Shown here: positions 12,101-21,826 of the stretch, one piece after another | Layout: the number at the start of each line of letters is the position of its first letter | Numbering within the stretch: position 1 is the stretch's first letter | Source of the DNA: Glaciozyma antarctica PI12 | Taxonomy: Eukaryota > Basidiomycota > Microbotryomycetes > Kriegeriales > Camptobasidiaceae | Reading direction: 5' to 3' | DNA: 64,000 nt | Assembly (NCBI GenBank): GCA_002917775.1 | Contig: KZ627152.1 | Span: 62,001 to 126,000 of the forward strand | Translations under genes and position numbers: made by a program | The notes under the pieces: generated by a model | Database searches by the model: none | Seen by the model: the letters and a program-made list of their open reading frames with translations, nothing else | Told to the model about the DNA's origin: nothing

Positions 12101-12725
12101 ACTCCCCGAAGGACAGGCGAAGAAGCTCCGTCTGCGCTTCAGCGACGACGAGCTGCGAATGATGCTCGCCAAGGTCAAGGCACGGTCCGACAAGGCGGGT
12201 CGAGTGCCCGACCTCCTCCTCGGCTCGGCGGACGTCCTCGACGCGCGCACGACGGGACGGAAACGCAAGCCCTCCGCCCTCGCCCTCGCTGCCGCAGGCG
12301 AGGACCTCCCTCCCGCCGCGCAGAAGGTCCGACACGAATCCGTCTCGGGAGGATCGGCTCACGACCAGGTCGAGGACGAACCGATGCTAGTCGAGCAGGC
12401 ACACGAGCCACTGCCGCTCGAGGCTGTGCGCGATATCGCCTTCGCACTCACCCCGCTTCCTCCCTCCACCACCATCACCCCCTCGAGCTACGCGACCTCC
12501 ACCCTTCCTCCTCCCATCCCGCAACCCGTCCGCTTCGCACCAGCGACCCACGCCCCCGAACCTCGCACCACCTTCCCTCCAGCAGCCGACATCGTCGTCC
12601 CTTCCTATCAGGACGACATCCCCGTACCGTCTTACCTCCCCGAAATGGATGGCGACACTTCGACGGACGAACTCGACGTCGCCGAGCTGTTGGGCAGGTC
12701 GGGAGGTCCTGCCTACTGGCCGTAG
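9177..12725 (+). CDS. KDM5/JARID1-type histone H3K4 demethylase (JmjN-ARID-PHD-JmjC-C5HC2)
   Basis: A Fe(II)/2-oxoglutarate dioxygenase removing methyl groups from H3 lysine 4. Domains in order are: JmjN (APVFHPSIDEFAKPMEYI, then YGICKIVPPEGWRPPF); ARID (SLNFLEQLYIFHRQQG to AKAMGY); a PHD finger ([27 protein letters not shown], described by its Cys4-His-Cys3 pattern at about 10670-10800); JmjC (WIYVGMVFSTFAWHKEDH, INYHHWGDTKTWYG, HSGFNHGFNFNEAVNFA); and a C5HC2 zinc finger (YQCASCHMLCFLSQV to CLDHH). The iron ligands are visible as H-x-E in WHKEDH and the distal His in FNHGFN. The protein is about 1,000 residues, shorter than animal KDM5, with no second PHD finger or obvious PLU-1 region before the stop at 12723-12725. 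About eight short introns. Confidence 0.93.
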
Positions 12726-12938
12726 TCTTCTCCATCTCCTTAGCTTTCCCCTTTCTCCCTCTTGCGTTGTTCCCCTCCTAGTCATGCATCCACTCCCCAT
12801 TTGTACCGTCCCTAGCACCATGTCGTCGGAGCCTGCGCGCTACCTGTCATTCTCCTCTCTTGCAGCCTCTCTGGAACACAGTCGATGTGTTTAACGGCCT
12901 TTCCAGCGTCCTGATACAGAGAGTTATTCATTTCCAGA

Positions 12939-14516
12939 TCAATCCACCCTTCGCCGCTTGTCCTTCTCGCGCTCCTCCCCCTCCTCGTAGCTCCTCCTCG
13001 ACGAACTTCTCTTCTCCTCCTCGTGCCTACTCGAGTGCCTCCGACTCCTATCGTCGTCCTCATACCTCCTCGACGAGCTCCGGTGTCCATCCCGCTCATC
13101 ATACCTCGACGACGAGCTCCGGTGCTCTCCCTCCCTCCGACTACTCCTCTCCCCCCTATCGTCCCTCGACCTCTCATCGCGCGAACTCCTATGCTCCCTC
13201 CCACTACTCCTCTCCCTCTCCTCCCTCTCCACCTTGGGCGCACTCGTCGAAGCGGGGATAGGTCGGAACGTCGCAGGGGGCGCAGCTTCGACGGGAGCTT
13301 TGAGGCCCGTTGGAGGAGGGGCGAGGACCGGGGCGGCGAGGACCGGGGCGGAGGTGGCGGTGGGGAGGGGGCCACGGGTACGCCATTCGTCCATCAGTTG
13401 GCGGAGCTGGAGGTAGCCGAGATGCATCTGCAAAGTGGGGCGTTAGTGCTAGCAGAGGAGAGTAGGGCGAAGGAACGGACCTTTCCACCAAAGTGGTCTG
13501 CGAGACGTCGATCGGAATCGAGGATACTGAGGTACTGCACGGGGAAAGGTTAGCGAGCGGCTAGGAGAGCGGGAGAGGAGAGCGCGTACGGCTCCGCAGA
13601 TGTCGCAGACGCGCAGCTTCTGGTGTCCCGACGCTCCAGAGGTGTCGGTGAGGTTCTGGAGCTCGCGCTCCTTCTCCTGCTTCTCCGACTTGAGCGCCTC
13701 GGCCTTGGTGAGCTGCTGAATCGACTCGTCGACTTTGCCCTCGGAACCTGCAGAGAGTCGCGCTCAGTCACGCTGCTAGGCTCGAGAGGGCTGGGAGGTG
13801 GACGAACCGAGTTGCTCGACTTCAGCCATGGCAGCTTGGTACGCTCCTTCAATCTCGCCGATCTCGCGCATCTGTGTACAGGCAGCGCGTCAGCTGCTGT
13901 CACCGACCTCGAGGAGGCGCAAGGAGGAACGCACGAGGGCAGTCGTTCGGTTGTTCTCCTCCGGAGTCTTCTCCAGCCTCCTCTGCGCAGCCCTGATCCT
14001 CCTGTCGCACTCGTCCACAAACTGTAGGATCTGCGGGCGAAAGAAGAGAGGAGAGTAAGCTCTGGGAGCGTGAAGGGGGAGGCGAGGCGAGAGCGTACCG
14101 TTTGCTCGTACTCGACGCGAAGGCGGTTGAGCTCTGCAACCTTGTTCTCGTCCTTGTCGGCCTCGGCCTTGAGGAGCTGGGACGAGAAGTCGTTCTTCAC
14201 CTTGACGGAATGAGTCCTCGAGCATGATCCCAGGTCCATTTTCTGCGCAATGACACGCCGTCAGCTGCACGCCTCCCTGGGTCCTTCGCGCGCGCGTAAC
14301 GTACGGTGTTGGTAAAGAGCTCGTGAGGGCAGATGCCTGCGATGAACGGCTTGCAGACCTTGGGGTCCCAGATGGAGAGGTCGCTTTGCTGGATGCCCAT
14401 GGCCTACGAAACGCCTCAGGGTCAGCAAGCTTCCGCTGCAGTCGCCACACGCTCCTCACCTCTGGGCCCATCAACTGTTCAAGCAGCTTCCGCTGGAGCT
14501 CTGCGAGGCGTCCCAT
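12939..14516 (-). CDS. LUC7: LUC7-like U1 snRNP splicing factor
   Basis: LUC7 helps U1 snRNP choose 5' splice sites. The N-terminus MGRLAELQRKLLEQLMG matches the family. A first CCCH-type finger follows (VCKPFIAGICPHELF, then KMDLGSCSRTH). A helical coiled-coil comes next (LLKAEADKDENKVAELNRLR). The second, C2H2-type finger reads KLRVCDICGAY, then DHFGGKMHLGY. The C-terminus is an Arg/Ser/Glu-rich tail of about 100 residues (RSSRREGEHRSSSSRYDERD) typical of LUC7-like proteins, ending KDKRRRVD at 12939-12941. There are about six introns. It is convergent with KDM5, with 213 bp between stops. Confidence 0.9.
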
Positions 14517-14740
14517 CGAGAGACGAAGGTTGGAGGAGGGAGAGGGAGAGACGAGGAAGAGTCCTGCGTTCGACTGAGGTTGACGAAGTTCGCTGAGTGC
14601 TACGCTGTGGAGCTAACGACTAGAACGGCTGTGGTTGGAGTGAGCTGGAGGTTCAGCGTGCTGAGGAGGAGGCCAACTCACAAGGGACAGCTTGGGCCTG
14701 GGGGGTCGACTCCGAGCGAGTTCGACGACGACGACGACGG

Positions 14741-15971
14741 ATGACTCTCTCGCTCTTACCACACCTGCTTCCCGCAGGAGACGACAGGACAAGCTCGTCA
14801 AGCTCCCCGATGAGCTCTCTTGGGTCCCAAGTCGCTCCTTCGACCCGTCTCCTCTTGGTTCCCCGCGCTCGTTCAGGTGAGTTCAGCTCCCTCCCGACGC
14901 GAGCAGCGCTGACTTCCTCGCAGCAGTTGCTCCCGATAAGAACGTCGCAGGAAAGGTCCCACCGTCCGCTCGAAACCTCTACGTGCTCAACCTCCCCTTC
15001 GACCTTTCCCCGGCCGCTCTCGCCATTCTGTTCCAACCCTATCGCGTAACACACCTCTGCATCCTTGCCACGTTGGATTCGATGGGACGGTACTTGCAGG
15101 ATTGTCGCGCGAAAGGAGGGGAGGAGGAACTGATCATGCCTCCGCAGTCGCCGAGCTTTCGTCGACCTCGAGACCCCCTCTCTGGCAGCTCTGGCCATCA
15201 CAGCTCTCCAGCGAACCACGATTGGATCCTACGCCATCGAAGTCTCGTACGCTCATGTCCAGAGGAGCGATGGACCTTTCACGTTGAGCGCGTCGTCGCC
15301 ACTCCCTCCGGCCCGTCCTCCCGTCCTCGCTCCTCGCTTCACCCCCGAACCGACGCCCTACGACACCCATACGACACTCATCATCACCTCACTCTCCCCT
15401 CTCCCAGTCCGGTCCTCTTACGAGCTCGAAACCCTCGCTCGTCCCTTCGGCAAGGTCCTCCACGCTTTGCTCGCGAAGAGCGTCGCAGTCGTCATCTTCG
15501 CCTCCTCTTCCGAGGCCAAGGGCGCCGTTCGTGCGCTGAACGGGAAGATGTTCCGGGGAGCGCGTCTCGACGTTGAGATCTGGGAGGAGTGGGAGGAGTG
15601 GGAGGAGTGGGAGGAGTGGGAGGAAGAACAGGTGAGCTTGCAAGTCTTGGGCGGGTGTAGGGCGGACTCACTGTTGGCAGAGCGTCGAAAGGGCTTGCGG
15701 TAGCAGTGGAACGTAGTCGAGTACGGCGAGGAGCAGTTTTTCGGACGTTGCGAGTTCGATGGAATCGCGCACCTCGAGCGAGGTCGGGACGCTCAAGACG
15801 CGCAAGCTGGATCCTGCCGCGAAGCCTTTCTCGTTCACGCCTTTCAAGCCGCTCAAGGTACGCTTCAGTTTCTTCGGATCATTAGAGCTTCGCTGACGCT
15901 TCATGTTCCCGCCGAAGTTCGACCTCGAGGCCTTTCCAGCTTTCCACTTCGACTCCTCGCGAGCGTGCTGA
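14741..15971 (+). CDS. Two-RRM RNA-binding protein
   Basis: RRM1 reads NLYVLNLPFDLSPAALAILFQPY, then RRAFVDLETPSLAALAITAL. RRM2 reads TTLIITSLSPLPVRSSYELETLARPFG, then AVVIFASSSEAKGAVRALNGKMF. Directly after RRM2 come five tandem Trp-Glu-Glu units. Later exons add a Ser-rich part and a tail with KPFSFTPFKPLK, then FDLEAFPAFHFDSSRAC and TGA at 15969-15971. Intron choices: a donor near 14878, an intron from about 15090 to 15147 that restores RRM1, one ending GTAG near 15716 that bypasses an in-frame TAG, and one ending about 15918. The start at 14741 is chosen for phase with RRM1; an upstream exon is possible. The order resembles stress-related fungal RRM proteins, but no orthology is claimed. 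Confidence 0.7.
15581..15625 (+). repeat. Five 9-bp tandem units encoding Trp-Glu-Glu
   Basis: Five consecutive copies of TGGGAGGAG (the last ends GAA) encode W-E-E five times at the C-terminal edge of RRM2. The near-perfect unit suggests replication slippage and likely length variation between strains. Confidence 0.9.
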
Positions 15972-16150
15972 GGACGTCGCCTTCTCTTTGCCGATAGCTG
16001 CTGCATACCATACCGTGCTCAATTCAATCCTTCTCTGCATCTCTCGAGTCGTTTCGATCGCGGAGAGAGGAGGAAGGGGAAACAACGACCGCAGTACATT
16101 TGAGAGATCTCGCACGACAGCAACGAAAGCACGGATGCGGGAAGGGGATT

Positions 16151-17043
16151 CTAAGCACGAACGAGCGCCTTGAGGTGCTTGTGAATGAGCGGTCCACTCT
16201 GCGCGTTGAGCTGCGACGGAGGAGTCAATCAGGCACCATCCCTCAGCTCCCTCGCGAGACGCCAACGCACCTCAGCCATCGCGATCTGCTCCTCCGCCTG
16301 CGCACGAACAGTCTTCGAAAACTTCTTATGCGCCTTCCTCGCCACCGCCGGACGCCTCTCCACTGCGAACTCCCCATCAGCTCCGCGGAGAAGGAGGAGA
16401 AGAGATAGGGGACTCACGCAGCGCGATCGCTTCGGCGTAGAAAGGGTTGTTGACTGGGAGGAGAGAGTCTACGAAGTCGTCTAGCTCGCTGATCGTCTTG
16501 GAGAGCTCGTTGGCCTGCGCCTCGAACGCGCGCGAGAAGTGCGTGGCGTCGTGTCCTCCGCCGGAGGAAGTCTCGTCGTCGAGCTTGAGGCTGGCAATGT
16601 ACTGGTCCCTGAGGTAGAGAAGAACTATTCAGCTTCGTTCTGGAGAGTAGGGAGGGGAGAGCTCACGTTCGCGCAACGCAGGTCGAGACGGTGGCGTCGA
16701 CGGCCTGGTGAGTCGACTGAAGGACCTCGTTGAACTGCTTCTCGAGCGCCTTGAGGTTCTCTTTCTCCTTCTTAGACTTGCCCTTCTGGAACGCCCTGAT
16801 CACAGCATTGAGGTCCGCCGTGCTGCGCGTGTCGTTCAGCTCACGCGTCCTTGAGCTCCTCCTCTCCTCCTCCAGAGCTCCTCGACAGGGTACTCACCTC
16901 ATAGGATCCTCCTCGTCGTCATCATCTTCTCCCTCCTCCTCCGCGTCCTCGATCTCGTCGTCCTGGACAAAGCTCTTGGCTTCGGTGGCGCGCGAGGGAC
17001 GTGATTTTGCGGCGGGTCCACGTCCGGAGGGTTTCGGAGGCAT
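16151..17043 (-). CDS. Uncharacterised small helical protein with acidic N-terminus
   Basis: Roughly 220 residues in about five exons, starting MPPKPSGRGPAAKSRPS at 17041-17043. A basic head is followed by a strongly acidic run (about residues 30-47), then mostly charged helix: KKEKENLKALEKQFNEVL, ANELSKTISELDDFVDSLL and KKFSKTVRAQAEEQIAMAE, ending LIHKHLKALVRA with TAG at 16151-16153. The exon phases fit throughout, so the gene is probably real. The profile resembles small coiled-coil kinetochore or complex-scaffold proteins, but that is only a resemblance and I do not recognise the family. It converges on the RRM gene. Confidence 0.6.
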
Positions 17044-17810
17044 TGAGAGTGTTAATGTAGTGGACAGAGATTTGCGGTTGGTTCGAGAGACGAGAGCGTG
17101 CGTGGGAGGAGGGAGAGACGGGGAAGGTCGACACGCGACTGGCTTGGGGAAGAGGCTCGACCGCGCGCTCAACCTCCTCCAAAAGGGGAGGGCAGTTTTG
17201 TTCTCAGAAGTTCGGTCTGGTGATGCGTGGATTATACGACCAGGAGGCCAAAAGTGGCGACAGGAGCGAGCAGCGCGCAGCTTGCGAAGCGCGTCGACCG
17301 ACTAGAGGGAAGCAGCTCCCACGGCTTACGCGACGCGACCTAGCTCCTGTAAGACTTCTGAGCTTTGAAGAGACATCTAAAGTATTGGAGACTGGAGGGA
17401 GAAGAAAACGAACCTGGGGGACCAGCGAGGTTAGCGAGGGAGGAAATGCGAAAGGATCTCGATTTTGGGTGGTTCTGAACCACGGTACATCTGCAGGGGT
17501 ATCAGAATATGTTGATAAAGGCTGAGCGGTCGGTAAGTGTGCATTGCGAGGAGAGGAGAAGGCTTCGACGGAATCAAGGGAGCGACCTTGCGTTTTGCCG
17601 CAGAGGTTTTGAGACGAAAAGTGGCCCTGCAATGGATGCCCCCGGATTATCGCCCAAAAATCGTTGCGCTCAAGTCTATTCAGCGCAAAAAAGAAGACAA
17701 AGGATAACTAGGTCGAGGCAAGTCGGAGGAGGCCCGCGTGCGTTAGGCACTCTCTCTCTCTCTCTTCTGTCACTCTTCTGCTCGTCTCACCCTTCTCCTC
17801 GGTCATCTCA
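17044..17810. other. Intergenic region with CT-rich tract
   Basis: 767 bp between divergent genes. It contains a (CT)n run at about 17751-17769 and a pyrimidine-rich stretch just before the ATG at 17811, typical of fungal core promoters. Short open frames here lack recognisable products. Confidence 0.45.
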
Positions 17811-19130
17811 GATGGCACCGAAACGCAAGGCTGGTGAGGGAGAGCAGGGCTCGCCAGGCAAACGCCCCTCGGCTCCCAAAGCTCCTCTAGCGTCCATGTT
17901 CGCCCCTCGCAACCAAGTCCCGCCGCCGCTCCCCAAGAACCTCCTCACCTTTCCAAAGAAGCTGGAGGGAACGACGAAGCTCTCTACGTGGAACGTGCGG
18001 AGCTTGCACGACGCCAGCTCGCTCAAGAAGGACCATGCGTTTCGGAAGTACGTCGAGGCGGAGGAGCCCGACGTTCTCGTCGTGACCGAAGCGAAATAGC
18101 TCAACGGAGGTGCTGCGACGGCAGACGAGCTTGCCTACCTCAAGCCTCGCTACCTGGTGTGTCCTCGTCCTCGACCTCAGCCGAAACAGGAGCTCACGGG
18201 GCGTGGCAGGCGCGATACTGGGCGGGATTGACCGCGGTGCTCTCCAAAAAGGTCCCTCTGAGCATCCAGTACGGCCTGCCCGACTGGGCTTCGAGCAGAC
18301 AGGACGAGACTGCTTCCCGTGCGTCACCTCTCAGGCTGCCCTTCGCTTCTCGGTAAAGCCAACGTCGCGCAGGCTGCATCACGCTCGAGTTATCTACCAC
18401 GTTCGTTGTCGGAACTTACGTCCAGAACAGCGGGCAAGCGCAGAAAGTGCGCATTCCTTCGTCGCGGACCGAGACGACGTTCAAACTGACCCGTCGCGCG
18501 CCAGTTCATGAAAAGCCGCCGAAAGTGGAACGCCGACTTCCTTCGCTTCCTTTCCGAGCTTCAGTCGACTCCTGTCGATTATGCTATGCCGCTCGGAGCA
18601 AAGAAGCGCGTGTTCTGGGCCGGAGACTTCAACGTACGCCCTGTTCTTCTCCGTTCCCTCTCTCGCCAAAGCCTGACCTTTGAGCCTCGCAGGTGATTCC
18701 AAATTTAAAAGGTTCAAGCCATCTTCTTGAAATCCTGATCATCCTCCAGCTGACGAGCTCCTCGCAGACCTGGAGAAGCCGAGCATGAATTGGGACCGAA
18801 GTCCGGGCTGCCTTCCTGCGGAGCGAGAAGACCATCAACTCCTCCTCAAGATCTGCAACCTCGTAGACGTATGGCGCCTTCTCCACCCCGACGACGAGGA
18901 ATACACGCAAGCTCTCTCTCCATCTTCGGAACGCCGCACCTGCTGACATTCCGCCTCGTCGCAGCCACACGAGCGAGCTCCACGAGGCCTGGCGTCTTGA
19001 CGGGTTCATCGTCTCGCGGAATCTCCTCCCTCGTATCAAGGAGTGCACGATTCGACACGAGGTTCACACGCACTATCCCAAGAGCAGCGATCACTGGCCG
19101 GTCATTTGCGTCCTCGAAGGAGCTTTGTGA
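17811..19130 (+). pseudogene. Second AP endonuclease (APE1/ExoIII-like) with an in-frame TAG
   Basis: A divergent paralog of the intact gene at 23585. It starts MAPKRKAGEGEQG (17811). Exonuclease III-family motifs are all present: STWNVRSL, the metal-binding Glu in VVTEAK, TTFVVGTYVQNSGQ, AGDFNVIPN, LDGFIVS and the catalytic His in SDHWPV, ending VLEGAL at 19128-19130. Immediately after TEAK the frame hits TAG (18097-18099), followed by C. Downstream exons stay open and splice in phase through six further introns, one of which (18907-18964) is GC-AG. No other disruption was seen. It may be a recent pseudogene, a readthrough gene or a base-call error. If translated to the TAG only, the product would be 96 residues with no active site. 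Confidence 0.7.
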
Positions 19131-19381
19131 GCCGGGCCCCGCAAGCTTCCACCCTTTGTATCCGCCCCTCGCAATCAACCTCGTTCCGCATCATTCCGCC
19201 TTTGCCGGGGTCGCTTGGCAGCGGCTGTGAACCCTTGAGCAGTGCGACGCGGCTTCGCAGCGAGATCTGCGAGCGAAGTGTGCTCTCGGTGCTCAAAGAC
19301 GGCGCGCTCGGAATCGTGGGAGAGGTTATAACGTGCGGCGGATCGATATTGTACTACGGGATATTTGACTGAGGGGAGGGA

Positions 19382-20396
19382 TCACCAGGGGATGTTGTCG
19401 CCCTTGTAGTCAAAGAACTTTCCGTTGTCCGCGGGAGTGACCTTGAAGAAGACGTTCTTCAATCTGCGTGCGAAGTAGCGAGTTATCACAACCTCATCCA
19501 TAACGAAACCGAACTACGTACGTCTTCTCGATCGATTGTTCAATTGTAAATGTCGGCAGGTCCATCAGGTCCGCCGGTGAGGCTGCGCGACAAGCGTCAG
19601 CTTCTGCGAAAGTGGAGTGGAATAACGATGGAATCACTCGGTCTTCACGTAGCCAGGGTGGTAAGGAACAACAGTGAAGCCCTCGTCAGCGAGCTCTTTC
19701 GAGAGCTTGACGAGCCACATGTTGATTGCAGCCTTGCTGACCGCATCTGTTACAACTCGTCAGTCAAGAGAGCTGGTCTAGGGAAAGATCAGTACGAACA
19801 GGTAGCTGCGAAAGGAGACTGGGAGTACAGTCCTCCGAGCGAGCCGACGAGCGAGGATGTGGTGAAGATCTGCTTCGCCTTGCCTTGCCGGAGGAGAGGA
19901 AGGAGCTCGAGAGTGACGAGAATAGGGCCGACGAGATTTGCCGTAAGGTTCTCGTTGAGATCAGAGATGCTCCTGAGGAGTGAACGCGTTAGTACTGTGT
20001 TCGGGATCAGGAGAAGGAGACGAACGTCGCAGTGGGAGCAGCCCAGCCTCCGGCAAGGACTCCCGCGTTGTTGACGAGAACGTCGATTCCACTCTTCGCA
20101 AGCACCGATTTGGCTGCCTCTGCCACTCCGCTCTGCGGGATACAGGTTCAGCGATGGAGAAGCACTGGGCGGCGTGCAGTCAGGTCGCTCACCTTGATAC
20201 TGGCAGCATCGGTCACGTCGAGAGTGACTGCCTCGATACGTCCCTTGTTCGCTTTGATAAGGCTTTGGAGCTCAGTCGAGGTTGCTGGGTTGCGAACAGC
20301 CGCGATGATGCGGATCTCGGGAGCCGAAGCAAGCAGTTGAGTCGCAAGCTCGAGGCCCAACCCGCGCGAAGCTCCGGTGATAAAGTAGGTCGACAT
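19382..20396 (-). CDS. Short-chain dehydrogenase/reductase (SDR)
   Basis: An NAD(P)-dependent Rossmann-fold oxidoreductase. The N-terminus MSTYFITGASRGLGLELA carries the TGxxxGxG cofactor motif. Next come VTLDVTDAAS, the NNAG motif (DVLVNNAGVLAGG), the catalytic Ser region IFTTSSLVGSLGGLY and an AVSKAAINMW segment holding the catalytic Lys, then PGYVKTE. It ends FFDYKGDNIPW at TGA (19382-19384). The expected Tyr four residues before Lys falls at an exon junction (about 19752-19795) that I could not splice in phase: a TAC codon precedes a TGA and the next exon resumes one base off. The likely class is the small cytosolic SDRs with unknown carbonyl substrates. Confidence 0.78.
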
Positions 20397-20689
20397 TGGA
20401 GGTTTTGGAGGTTGGAGAGAAGGAGAGAGCAGATTGCGTACGTGTGAAGCAGAAGAAGAAGGTCAGTCAGCAGAGCGCAGTAGACGACGTACTACTCCGA
20501 AGCCGAGCGTGATTTGTGGTGTTCGAGGACCGTGTCTGCTTGCTCAGATAGGAAGCGCCAACAGGAACCAGTGTTTCTGTTGGGGTCTGTTGGGGAGAGA
20601 GAGAGAGGGTTGTGGGTTCGAGGTTCAGGAAGGAACAGGTTCAACGCGTCTTGACCTCGACCTCGTCGCCTCGGGCGCGATCTTGCTGG

Positions 20690-21777
20690 ATGACCACTTC
20701 GTACATCGTATTTGACGGTGCACCCACAGTGGCAGAGTGTCTGGCGTCGTGGGACTACGTGCCGAGCCCCTCGCACTGGGTAACCACCGTCGCGCCTTGC
20801 CACCCTCCCGGCTCCACCTCCACTCCTTCGCCCCCTCTCTCCCCCGCCAACACTAGCGCTCGATACGCGGATGCTTCCTCGACTGAGCTAGTCGAGGCCC
20901 CGGACGAGGAGCTAGGTGGGACGGATTTGTACGCCAACAACGTCTTCGGGGATGCGTCGTTGCTCGCGCCGGAGGAGACGCCGTCGAGGATGGATTCGGA
21001 TTCGGACGATGAAGATGACTCGCAGTTATTGACTGGTGAGCCTGTCTGCTCTTTGCGGGAGGAGAGGAGCTGACAGCTGCCGCAGGCACCCTCCCCGTCC
21101 TCGGCCCCTCTGGCTACTCCCTCGTCTCCCAGCAGCAATCCCAGTTCCGCCAAACGCAGTTCAACGACGGCGAATCCACCTACGGCGGCATGAGCTACGG
21201 CGACGAGGAAGCCTCGTTCATCGGCGCTAATACCAATTACGAATGGAGGACGTCGCAGCTCACCGAGCTCAGCAAGCTGCGCGGCTTGATGGAGGGCTGG
21301 TCGAAGTACGCGAAGCGGCGCGTTTCAATACTGGCGGTGATTCGGAGCTTTGATCGGCCGAAGGAGGTGAAGGCGGGCTTGTGGATCGCCAAATGGTATT
21401 TGGAGGATGCGTCGGGAGGAACGTTGACTCTGGTGATGTGGGGGGAGACGGCGAGGGATTGGAGTGAGGTGATGCAGATGGGGGACGTGGTCTATGTTGG
21501 AGGTGGGCTTCTTCGCTGTGGAGGACATGCTTGGAAGCTGACGTCCTGGCGCGCGACAGATATCACCCTCAAGCTGCACGAAGGGATCATTGAAGGCACG
21601 CCCAACACCGAGAGGTCGGCTTTGCAGATCTGCTTTCGGACTCTTAAGTTCAAAGATGAGGGTGAGGGGTTCAGGTTCCGACCTGAGCACGCCGAGTACT
21701 CGGCGCAGGCGGAGAGGGTTCTCGGCGTCGTCAAGTACTACGAAGATGCGTACCCCGTCAAGGACGCGGCGAGATGA
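20690..21777 (+). CDS. Uncharacterised protein with a possible OB-fold
   Basis: Two exons joined across an intron at about 21035-21086. The N-terminal half is low-complexity, Pro/Ser/Thr-rich then acidic (DSDSDDEDDSQLL). The C-terminal half (about 21240-21700) is ordered: KRRVSILAVIRSFDRPKEV, LWIAKWYLEDASGGTLTLV, MQMGDVVYVGG, then HAWKLTSWRATDITLKL. The strand pattern, with a variable centre and GDVVYVGG, is like single-strand DNA-binding OB folds of the RPA/MEIOB type. That is inference from pattern only. The ATG at 20690 is chosen for its position; an in-frame ATG at 20612 would add 26 residues. It diverges from the SDR gene. Confidence 0.6.
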
Positions 21778-21826
21778 GAGAGAGGAGGAGAACGGAGACG
21801 AAGAGCAATGCATTTGTGCCGATACC

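Noticed and set aside
12017-12781. Long Arg/Pro-rich open frame over the KDM5 3' exon
   Set aside because: It is out of frame with the clear C5HC2 finger and downstream KDM5 coding, a GC-rich shadow.
15661-15716. In-frame TAG after the WEE repeats as the end of the RRM gene
   Set aside because: An intron from the GTGAGC near 15632 to GTAG at about 15716 removes it and opens a frame with KPFSFTPFKPLK and a clean stop.
20604-20630. GGGTTCGAGG string resembling a tRNA B box
   Set aside because: Flanks do not form a T-arm stem, and no cloverleaf or A box was found on either strand.
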